In this document: positions 43,555 through 49,463 of the stretch, piece by piece
Position numbering within the stretch: the stretch's first letter is position 1
Layout: each line of letters begins with the position of its first letter
Source: an uncultured Succiniclasticum sp.
Lineage (GTDB): Bacteria > Bacillota > Negativicutes > Acidaminococcales > Acidaminococcaceae
Assembly (NCBI GenBank): GCA_905235335.1
Contig: CAJOKZ010000001.1
Location: 1-49,463 of the forward strand
Direction of reading: 5' to 3'
Length of the DNA stretch: 49,463 nucleotides
Notes under the pieces: generated by a model
Databases searched by the model: none
What the model was told of the DNA's origin: nothing
What the model saw: only the letters and a program-made list of their open reading frames with translations
Position numbers and translations under genes: made by a program

Positions 43555-43578
43555 ATGGTATGCGGTCACACATACCAT
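43555..43578 (+). promoter_or_regulatory. Palindromic hairpin just upstream of plsY
   Basis: ATGGTATG (43555-43562) pairs perfectly with CATACCAT (43571-43578) around CGGTCACA, immediately before the AAGGGG ribosome site. It could be an operator or a translational control hairpin. Confidence 0.45.
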
Positions 43579-43592
43579 AAGGGGTCTTACGG

Positions 43593-44204
43593 ATGAACTT
43601 TTTAACAGGTATCGGCGGGTTTCTGCTGGGATATATATTCGGATCCGTTCCCAGCGGGCTATGGTTGGTACAAGCCTTTCATGGCATTGATATACGCAAA
43701 TACGGCAGCGGAAACATCGGGACGACCAATGTGTTTCGTACCGTGGGGAAGAAAACGGCCGCAGTCGTACTGCTCTGCGATATGCTTAAAGGAGTGGCCG
43801 CACTTGCCCTTATATCGCAGTTTACGGCAGATCCGTACAGCATCGCGGTCACGGCCTTAGGCGCGCTGCTGGGGCATACTTACTCCCTGTTCCTGGGGTT
43901 CCGGGGCGGGAAGGGCGTCGCCACGGGACTGGGCCTGTTTCTCTATATGCTGCCTTGGGGAGCGGCAGCCGGGCTGGTGATCTGGATCCTCATCGTGCTG
44001 GCCACCCGCTATGTTTCCCTGGGTTCGGTCATTGCCGCCGTCGTGGCCGCCGCTACGGGATGGTATCTGGGATATCCGGTACCTTACGCGGTGTTTGGCA
44101 CGCTGGCCTGCCTGTTTGTTATCATCCGACACAAGGATAATATCCGACGGCTGCTGGACGGCACGGAAAGCAAAATCAAACCCGGGCATCTGGACAGCCA
44201 ATAA
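43593..44204 (+). CDS. plsY: Glycerol-3-phosphate acyltransferase PlsY
   Basis: A 203-aa membrane enzyme that acylates glycerol-3-phosphate from acyl-phosphate, the first step of phospholipid synthesis. Five to six hydrophobic helices are present. The three conserved motifs are visible: SVPSGLWLV with the Ser, KYGSGNIGTTNVFRTVGKK, and GHTYSLFLGFRGGKGVATGLG, followed by the IIRHKDNIRRLLDGTE tail. FabK and CdsA in the same window act before and after it in lipid synthesis. Confidence 0.96.
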   Translation: MNFLTGIGGFLLGYIFGSVPSGLWLVQAFHGIDIRKYGSGNIGTTNVFRTVGKKTAAVVLLCDMLKGVAALALISQFTADPYSIAVTALGALLGHTYSLFLGFRGGKGVATGLGLFLYMLPWGAAAGLVIWILIVLATRYVSLGSVIAAVVAAATGWYLGYPVPYAVFGTLACLFVIIRHKDNIRRLLDGTESKIKPGHLDSQ

Positions 44205-44312
44205 GATACCGCCTCCCAATTTCAAATTTTATAACGTAAGGAACCGCTGATCCATTTATCCGCGCTTCTATAAAAATGTTTATTTTATTATTAAAGATAA
44301 GGAGTGAAACAT

Positions 44313-44801
44313 ATGGCGAATCACAAAAAATCTGCAGACGTACCGGCAGATATTGGCATTAACCAAAAAACCACGTTTTATCTTGTCAAAGAAGATATTT
44401 TGCCGGAAGCGATAAAAAAGACCATCAAGGTTAAGGAAATATTGAAGCTCGGCAAGGCAAAGACCATCAACGAAGCGGTGGAACGCATGAACCTCAGCCG
44501 CAGCGCCTATTATAAATATAAAGATTTTGTGTTTCCGTTTTATGAAGCCAGCAAAGATAAGATCATCACCCTGTCACTGCTGCTGGAACACAAGCCCGGC
44601 GTCCTTTCCAAGGTGTTGAATTCCATTGCCACCGACTCCGGCAGCATCATGACCATCAATCAGGGCATCCCGCTGCAGGGCGTAGCCAACACCACGATCT
44701 CCATCGAAACCAAAAACATGACGGTAGATATGGAAGCGCTGCTTGACAAGCTGCGCATGATCGACGGGGTAAAACGGCTGGAAGTACTGGGACAGGTATA
44801 A
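44313..44801 (+). CDS. UPF0735 ACT-domain protein (PheB-like)
   Basis: A 162-aa protein with an N-terminal helical, HTH-like segment (KEILKLGKAKTINEAVERMNLSRSAYYKYKD) and a C-terminal ACT domain (about 85-160, LLLEHKPGVLSKVLNSIA). It matches the UPF0735 family (YszB/PheB), often placed before hom or pheA and presumed to be an amino-acid-responsive regulator. ATG 44313 with AAGGAG 8 nt upstream is chosen over a GTG at 44304 that overlaps that site. Its function here, control of hom-thrB, is inferred from position. Confidence 0.9.
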   Translation: MANHKKSADVPADIGINQKTTFYLVKEDILPEAIKKTIKVKEILKLGKAKTINEAVERMNLSRSAYYKYKDFVFPFYEASKDKIITLSLLLEHKPGVLSKVLNSIATDSGSIMTINQGIPLQGVANTTISIETKNMTVDMEALLDKLRMIDGVKRLEVLGQV

Positions 44802-44854
44802 GGAACACATTATCCAATCATTTCTATTTTAAATTTATGGGGGAGAAGCAAAGT

Positions 44855-46162
44855 ATGGAAAAATCTGTTAAGATCGCTCTTCTGGGCTGTGGAACCGTCG
44901 GCGGCGGCGTCATCATCGTCCTGAACGAAAACAGGGAAGACATCGCCAAAAAGGCCGGCTGCGCCATTGAGGTAAAAACCGTTCTGGTTCGTGACAAGAA
45001 AAACCTGAAACCGGAGATCAAAAAATACAATGTGGGATATACGGACAACCTGGACGACATCCTGAACGACCCGGAAATTGAAATCGTCGTGGAGCTGATC
45101 GGTCGTGTCCATCCGGCAAAAGAATACATAGAAGCCGCCATCAGCCACGGGAAACACGTGGTCACAGCCAACAAGGACGTGCTGGCGGATTACGGGAAAT
45201 CGCTGTTTGCCCTTGCCGCGGAAAAGAAAACAGACTTCCAGTTTGAGGGTGCGGTCGGGGGCGGCATCCCGATCATCCGGCCCCTGCGCGCCTGTCTGGC
45301 CGCCAACAAAATTTCCAGCATCATGGGTATCATCAACGGCACTACCAACTACATGCTGACAAAAATGAGCCAGGAAGGCCTGTCCTATGCCCAGGCGCTG
45401 GCAGAAGCCCAGGCCAAAGGCTACGCGGAGTCCGATCCCACCGCAGATGTGGAAGGCATCGACGCCGCCCGGAAGATCGCCGTGCTGGCGTCCCTGGCCT
45501 TTAACACTCCGCTGACGCTGAAAGACGTCCATGTGGAAGGCATCGACAACATCGATGCCTGCGATATCGAATACGCCCGGGATCTTGGGTATGTAGTGAA
45601 ACTGCTGGGTGTGGCGAAAAACGATCCGGAAAACGGCATTTCCGCCAACGTATACCCGGTGATGCTGCCGAAAAATCATCCGCTGGCCAGCGTGAATGAT
45701 GTATATAACGCCATCTATGTCAACGGGGACGCCGTAGGAGACGCCATGTTCCTGGGCCGCGGAGCGGGAAGGCTGCCTACCGCCAGCGCTGTCTGCGGGG
45801 ATATCATCGATATTGTCCGCAATATCCGTAATCATGCCTGCGGGCGAATTGGGGGAAACCTGTTCGAGAAAAAGAAGATGTGCCCGCCGGACAAGGAAAT
45901 GGCACCCTGCTATTTCCGTCTGCAGGTAGCAGACCGTCCCGGCGTACTGGCCGCCATCGCTTCCACCTTTGCCGCGCAGCAGATGAGCATCGCCTCCGTC
46001 ATCCAGAAGAATGTCATGGATAACGGCACGGCAGAGCTTGTCATCATCACCAACAAAGTCAGCAGGCTGAGCCTTGACCTTTCCCTGCGGACCCTGCAGG
46101 TGCTGCCGGTAGTAAATGAAGTCTGCAGCGTAATGCGTGTCGAAGACCCGGCCCTGCCGTAA
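44855..46162 (+). CDS. hom: Homoserine dehydrogenase
   Basis: A 435-aa NAD(P)-dependent enzyme converting aspartate semialdehyde to homoserine. The nucleotide-binding LLGCGTVGGGV is near the N-terminus. ITANKD-type VVTANKDVLADYG, the FEGAVGGGIPIIRPLR strand, IMGIINGTTNYMLTKM and YAESDPTADVEGIDAARK follow. A C-terminal ACT domain (about 355-430, FRLQVADRPGVLAAIA) allows threonine feedback. ATG 44855 with GGGAG upstream is preferred over ATG 44837. The previous ACT-domain gene is 53 nt upstream. Confidence 0.97.
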   Translation: MEKSVKIALLGCGTVGGGVIIVLNENREDIAKKAGCAIEVKTVLVRDKKNLKPEIKKYNVGYTDNLDDILNDPEIEIVVELIGRVHPAKEYIEAAISHGKHVVTANKDVLADYGKSLFALAAEKKTDFQFEGAVGGGIPIIRPLRACLAANKISSIMGIINGTTNYMLTKMSQEGLSYAQALAEAQAKGYAESDPTADVEGIDAARKIAVLASLAFNTPLTLKDVHVEGIDNIDACDIEYARDLGYVVKLLGVAKNDPENGISANVYPVMLPKNHPLASVNDVYNAIYVNGDAVGDAMFLGRGAGRLPTASAVCGDIIDIVRNIRNHACGRIGGNLFEKKKMCPPDKEMAPCYFRLQVADRPGVLAAIASTFAAQQMSIASVIQKNVMDNGTAELVIITNKVSRLSLDLSLRTLQVLPVVNEVCSVMRVEDPALP

Positions 46163-46278
46163 GCAGGGAATGGCACTTCATTTATCCCCGCGCCTGTCGG
46201 GGATTTTGCGAAACCGTTTCCAGCCGCCTCGGGTTCCGGGCATCGGAACGCGCTTCGAAGGAATTTCCAACCAACTAT

Positions 46279-46304
46279 GTGTAGATAGAACGTGTAGATA
46301 GAAC
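46279..46304 (+). repeat. 13-bp tandem duplication upstream of thrB
   Basis: GTGTAGATAGAAC occurs twice in tandem (46279-46291 and 46292-46304), ending next to the GAGG ribosome site of thrB. The rest of the 46163-46314 gap shows no gene. Confidence 0.8.
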
Positions 46305-46314
46305 GAGGATATCT

Positions 46315-47244
46315 ATGAAAAAATCCGTTACCATCCGTGTCCCTGCCACGTCCGCCAACTGCGGTCCGGGATTTGACAGTCTGGGGCTGGCCCTGACCCT
46401 GTACAACGAATTTTCCTATACCATCTCCGATGAAGAGTTTGGCTTTTCGTTGGATGTGGAAGGGGAAGGAAAAGACGCCTTCCATGCGTCCGGCCACAAC
46501 ATGGCCTTCGCTTCCTTTTTGCAGGTGTGGAACCGGCTGACAAACCGGCAGCGGGTCGGAATACATGTGAAAATGTGGAACCAGGTTCCCAAAAGCCGGG
46601 GGCTTGGCAGCAGTTCCACCGCCATTGTCGCAGGCGTCACCGCCGCCAGTATCCTGAGCGGCGCCAATCTGTCAAAGGATGAACTCCTGCAGGAAGCAAA
46701 CCGGATGGAAGGTCATCCGGACAACGTGGCCCCCGCCATATATGGGGGATACACCGTCAGCTTTCAGGAAGAAGGCATTGCCCATACCTTGGCCATGATA
46801 CCGAAAATGCCGCTGCAGTTCATTGCCGTCGTGCCGGATATGCAGCTTTCCACCCATCTTGCCAGGGAAGCGATCCCCGCGATGATCGCCCATCAGGACG
46901 CCGTCTTCAACGCGTCCCGGACAGCCCTGCTTACGGCTGCGCTGCTGGAAAACAATCCGCAGCTGCTGCAATATGCCCTGGAAGACAAACTCCACCAGCC
47001 GTACCGCGCCAGGCTGATCCCCGGCCTGCCCGAAGTGTTTGCGGCAGGGGAGGCGGCCGGAGCTTATAAATGCATCATCAGCGGATCCGGATCCACGCTG
47101 TTGGCCTATGCGTCACCGGAAAATGACGGGGACGCAATCGGCCGGGCAATGACAGAGGCCTTTGCCCGGTGCGGCCAGCATGCCCGTTACCATATACTGC
47201 AGCTGGATACGGCCGGAACCGTGATACTGGACGCGGAACTGTAA
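46315..47244 (+). CDS. thrB: Homoserine kinase
   Basis: A 309-aa GHMP-family kinase making O-phosphohomoserine, the substrate of ThrC. Motif 1 is VPATSANCGPGFDSLGLAL; the ATP-binding GHMP loop is VPKSRGLGSSSTAIVAG near residue 95; EGHPDNVAPAIYGG and the C-terminal GAYKCIISGSGSTLLAY follow. It follows hom, from which it is separated by about 150 nt that include a short tandem repeat. Confidence 0.97.
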   Translation: MKKSVTIRVPATSANCGPGFDSLGLALTLYNEFSYTISDEEFGFSLDVEGEGKDAFHASGHNMAFASFLQVWNRLTNRQRVGIHVKMWNQVPKSRGLGSSSTAIVAGVTAASILSGANLSKDELLQEANRMEGHPDNVAPAIYGGYTVSFQEEGIAHTLAMIPKMPLQFIAVVPDMQLSTHLAREAIPAMIAHQDAVFNASRTALLTAALLENNPQLLQYALEDKLHQPYRARLIPGLPEVFAAGEAAGAYKCIISGSGSTLLAYASPENDGDAIGRAMTEAFARCGQHARYHILQLDTAGTVILDAEL

Positions 47245-47372
47245 GAAAGAAGCCCATGGGGCAACAAACCATTTTCAGAAATTCAGGGCTTACGCATGGC
47301 AGCCTGCCGGGCCGGCGGCACAACGAAGAAGGCGCCGGCATATAAAAAATCCCGGAACGCTGTGAAAAGTGG

Positions 47373-47401
47373 TTGACAGAAACATTTTTCTATACTAAAA
47401 T
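47373..47401 (+). promoter_or_regulatory. Promoter of the tRNA-Pro gene
   Basis: TTGACA at 47373-47378, a 17-nt spacer and TAAAAT at 47396-47401. The mature tRNA begins 13 nt downstream. The 47245-47372 stretch shows nothing convincing. Confidence 0.8.
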
Positions 47402-47413
47402 ATCCTATGTATT

Positions 47414-47490
47414 CGGGGCGTGGCTCAGCTTGGTAGAGCGCTTCCTTGGGGTGGAAGAGGTCGCTAGTTCGAATCTAGTCGCTCCGACCA
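47414..47490 (+). tRNA. tRNA-Pro (GGG)
   Basis: A full cloverleaf: acceptor CGGGGCG (47414-47420) pairs with CGCTCCG (47480-47486) with one G-U; D arm GCTC/GAGC; anticodon stem CTTCC/GGAAG with loop TTGGGGT, so the anticodon is GGG at 47448-47450; T arm with TTCGAAT loop; encoded CCA at the end. It decodes CCC and CCU. It is a single gene and its 3' side borders the accessory segment. Confidence 0.97.
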
Positions 47491-47502
47491 ATTTAAAAGT
47501 AT

Positions 47503-47540
47503 CGGGAATCCGCACAGTGAGCGGGTTCCCGAATTTTTTT
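47503..47540 (+). terminator. Terminator after tRNA-Pro
   Basis: An 11-bp stem with one G-U pair (47503-47513 with 47521-47531) and a 7-nt loop are followed by AA and eight T. Confidence 0.9.
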
Positions 47541-47582
47541 TGGGGGAGTTTTAATCGCGATACAATCCCGATAAAAATAGCG

Positions 47583-47897
47583 ATGCACCAGGTAGATGCA
47601 CTGTCAAAGTATGATGCTTTCATGTGTTCAGGTCAATGCAACGGCTGGGATTTAGTTGCCAACCCCTGGTCGGTATACGGGATATATGAAGAGGATGGAT
47701 CGTTTTTCTATCACAATAAGCTGACAAAAATAATACAGGTTTTGGAAAGCAGCTGGGAGGATCTGCCAAATATCGGAGGAAAGGGTTCGGACGGACATCT
47801 TTTAGGGGTATTTTACAGAGGATGTGAAGTGATCGTAGATACTTTCCGCGGTCTTGACATTTCTAAATCCCATATTGAAAACTGTATGAAAAATTAG
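47583..47897 (+). CDS. Unrecognised 104-aa protein, possibly a remnant
   Basis: I do not recognise this protein. From the ATG at 47583 it reads 104 residues, with aromatic-rich segments (NGWDLVANPWSVYGIYEEDG, FFYHNKLTKIIQVLESSWEDL) and no signal peptide or membrane helix. There is no ribosome site before the ATG, and the frame stays open upstream through the tRNA and its terminator, which cannot be coding. It may be the 3' part of a longer gene whose start was lost when this segment joined the tRNA locus. Composition is more AT-rich than the core genes. Confidence 0.5.
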   Translation: MHQVDALSKYDAFMCSGQCNGWDLVANPWSVYGIYEEDGSFFYHNKLTKIIQVLESSWEDLPNIGGKGSDGHLLGVFYRGCEVIVDTFRGLDISKSHIENCMKN

Positions 47898-47970
47898 TAA
47901 AATAAAATCAGCAAGGCAGATTTGGAAAAAGTAATGATTTGAATTTTCAGGAAGGAGCATTCATTATTAT

Positions 47971-48543
47971 ATGGAATCAAGATTTAAAAAGAAATCGCAG
48001 ATCATTGATATAGGCATTACAGCAGTGGCATTGATACTTTCGGTAGGGGTTATGCTCTATGGGATAAGTCATTTTGGGCTTAAAGAGGCATGGCCGGAAT
48101 TGGTGCTTAACCTGTTTTATATCGCCTGTATCATAATGATGGCGATGTATTTCTTCAAGCGTCTCGACAGTCAGCGTTTCAACTACTGGAGCTCGATATG
48201 TGTAGGTATCACTGTACTTTTGCGGGACATTCTCTTTCCGCCTCCACTTGAGAATTACCCGATCCGTTTAATATGTCTTACTCTCTCGGTGGTGCTGCTC
48301 CTTATGCTTACCTTCTTCTATGCCCGCAAAGATTGGAAGAGCTATACCAAGCGTAACCTGTGGCTTCTGTTTATCATTGATATGTCAATTGCAGGACTCT
48401 ACAACTACGTTATTTATATCAATCCCATTAATGAATATACCAACTATCTTCTCACGGAAATCTGGATCCGGCCAACTATCATCTACGGACTGGTAGCCTG
48501 CTTCGTATCAGGCAAAGAAGAGGATGCGAATAAAACAGCATAA
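47971..48543 (+). CDS. Unrecognised multi-pass membrane protein
   Basis: A 190-aa protein with about six hydrophobic segments (about residues 12-32, 43-62, 70-88, 98-118, 130-148 and 160-178) separated by short charged loops. It starts MESRFKKKSQ, and GGAAGGAG lies 13-20 nt upstream. No family is recognised and no catalytic motif is seen. It is 12 nt before the next gene, with which it probably forms an operon. Base use is AT-rich compared with the main window. Confidence 0.7.
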   Translation: MESRFKKKSQIIDIGITAVALILSVGVMLYGISHFGLKEAWPELVLNLFYIACIIMMAMYFFKRLDSQRFNYWSSICVGITVLLRDILFPPPLENYPIRLICLTLSVVLLLMLTFFYARKDWKSYTKRNLWLLFIIDMSIAGLYNYVIYINPINEYTNYLLTEIWIRPTIIYGLVACFVSGKEEDANKTA

Positions 48544-48555
48544 AGGGGATAATTC

Positions 48556-49161
48556 ATGATAAATACAGAAAATAACATACAAAAGTTTCTGACTAAAAAA
48601 TCATTATTGGATCATCGCTTAAATAAAGAAGTTCTGGAAGATGGGATCGCCTATATTCCCTGCCATGTAGAGAATATGGAAGATATCATAAGTAAATACG
48701 GCATCAGGGATTGTGAGAGCCTTAATTCTGAGTTTACGGATTATTTATTGAGTTTTATTGAGTGTATTCCGATAAAGTATCCCATCGTTCTGGAGATATA
48801 CGGACCGAAATTTACAGAGGAGGAAAAAAAGATCATTGTTGACACAATCGCCGAAGACGGAGATTATAAACTCGGTAAAACCATACAGGAGAACAGACAT
48901 CATCGGCTCGTTTTTGGGGAAATGGTGATAGGCACAGTGGTTTCGGGCATACTTCTTGCATTGATAGGAGAATACCTTGGGGATATACCCCAGGAGTTTT
49001 TTTATGTGATATTCTGGCTGTTCGCGGATTCTTTAGTCAGGTATATCTTTATCGAAAGAGGAAACTACCGGAATCACAGAATCGGTGCAGGGAGAATTGC
49101 AAGCATGAAGGTTGAGTTTATAGAAGATGAAGACTGTCAGACAAAAGCATCGCTGCAATGA
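48556..49161 (+). CDS. Unrecognised protein with two membrane helices
   Basis: A 201-aa protein with a soluble N-terminal domain of about 115 residues (acidic, with IPCHVENMEDIISKYG and PIVLEIYGPKFTEEEKKI). Two hydrophobic helices follow at about 117-135 and 140-160, then a short basic and acidic tail. AAAGGGG lies just before the start. I cannot assign a family. A paired membrane-protein arrangement in accessory DNA could fit a small defence, toxin-immunity or sensing unit, but nothing in the sequence shows this. Confidence 0.68.
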   Translation: MINTENNIQKFLTKKSLLDHRLNKEVLEDGIAYIPCHVENMEDIISKYGIRDCESLNSEFTDYLLSFIECIPIKYPIVLEIYGPKFTEEEKKIIVDTIAEDGDYKLGKTIQENRHHRLVFGEMVIGTVVSGILLALIGEYLGDIPQEFFYVIFWLFADSLVRYIFIERGNYRNHRIGAGRIASMKVEFIEDEDCQTKASLQ

Positions 49162-49194
49162 TTCGCGCATCAATACGATCTGTTTTGGTCTTCC

Positions 49195-49240
49195 GAGGGT
49201 CACTAAAACTACTACTTTATAATACAAGGAGAATAATAAA
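49195..49240 (+). repeat. Leader repeat copy B, upstream of the last gene
   Basis: It matches the leader of proS at 24370-24417 (see that entry). Here the -10-like box is a perfect TATAAT at 49218-49223, followed by ACAAGGAG as the ribosome site. Confidence 0.75.
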
Positions 49241-49463
49241 ATGAGTGTTGAGAATAATACAGCGGGTATTTCCAGTGACGAGGACGTTGTAAAAAAGGAA
49301 GCAGAGAGAATACAGGCGCTGTATGGTGAGAACAAAAAGATCCCTTACGGCGGACATTGCTCCCGACGGCAAGGCGCATGAGTGGCCGATCTACGACCTG
49401 AAGGACAGATATGTGATGGTCTTCGATGAGTTTGATATCCACCCGGAGAAGGAGGCTGAGAGA
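49241..49463 (+). pseudogene. Frameshifted and window-truncated gene of unknown function
   Basis: From the ATG at 49241, with AAGGAG upstream, the frame encodes 46 residues (MSVENNTAG start, EDVVKKEAERIQALYGENKK) and stops at 49381. The +1 frame then reads a well-formed, acidic protein-like stretch from about 49353 to the window edge (DIAPDGKAHEWPIYDLKDRY, then VMVFDEFDIHPEK). A one-base insertion or two-base loss near 49330-49355 would explain this, as would a sequencing error. A separate gene from the ATG at 49323 is the alternative. I recognise no family. Confidence 0.5.

Noticed and set aside
44810..45835. Long minus-strand open frame of 341 codons opposite hom
   Set aside because: It lies fully antisense to a certain gene, has no ribosome site and a His/Asp/Phe-rich composition typical of the reverse of a coding strand.
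47373..47582. Open frame running from the tRNA promoter through tRNA-Pro into the 104-aa protein
   Set aside because: It spans a tRNA gene and its terminator, so it cannot be translated as one protein; only the part after 47583 is kept as a candidate.

Overview
The window is a nearly continuous, mostly plus-strand housekeeping segment of a Bacillota (Firmicutes) chromosome. The core has a roughly balanced base composition by eye. The gene order rpsB-tsf-pyrH-frr-uppS-cdsA-dxr-rseP-ispG-proS-polC-rimP-nusA-ylxR-ylxQ-infB-rbfA-nrnA-truB-ribF-rpsO is the classic Bacillota translation and isoprenoid supercluster. A PolC-type polymerase, FabK, YlbF, YqeG and a DUF512 radical SAM protein support the same placement. 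I lean towards the class Negativicutes because of the short PolC and the small ferredoxin beside frr. This is inference; no outer-membrane gene in the window proves it.

Layout. Positions 1-6000 hold a secreted NlpC/P60 hydrolase, a two-component system followed by a YqeG phosphatase and a nitrilase-family amidase, and a secreted VanX-like M15 protein that lacks one expected zinc ligand. Positions 6000-9300 hold a ylbF-murB operon with two unknown proteins, one of 516 aa and one zinc-ribbon membrane protein. Positions 9400-15300 hold fabK, a minus-strand pair (3D-domain protein and glutamine-dependent NAD synthetase), the Cys-tRNA(Pro) deacylase ybaK and thrC.

Positions 15300-39950 are the supercluster: ribosomal protein S2, EF-Ts, UMP kinase, ribosome recycling factor, a ferredoxin too short for usual ORF cut-offs, undecaprenyl-PP synthesis, CDP-DAG synthesis, two MEP-pathway enzymes, the RseP protease, ProRS, an MgtC-type membrane protein, a PolC in which I see no 3'-5' exonuclease domain, and then the nusA-infB operon, pseudouridine synthase, FAD synthesis and S15. 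Many genes overlap by ATGA or GTGA, which indicates translational coupling. Clear promoters and terminators delimit rpsB, tsf, pyrH, rimP and rpsO.

Positions 40000-47250 hold a DUF512 radical SAM protein, the corrinoid adenosyltransferase cobO, der, plsY, an ACT-domain regulator, hom and thrB. With thrC, hom and thrB provide most of the aspartate-to-threonine branch.

After a tRNA-Pro(GGG) gene at 47414-47490 with its own promoter and terminator, the character changes. The last 2 kb is more AT-rich and carries only unrecognised small proteins, two of them membrane proteins, and a frameshifted, window-truncated gene. This looks like accessory DNA downstream of a tRNA gene. The most notable observations are the PolC without a visible exonuclease, a roughly 50-nt leader shared by proS and the last accessory gene, the altered VanX-like enzyme, the 66-bp tandem repeats inside infB, and the unknown genes downstream of murB and of the tRNA.
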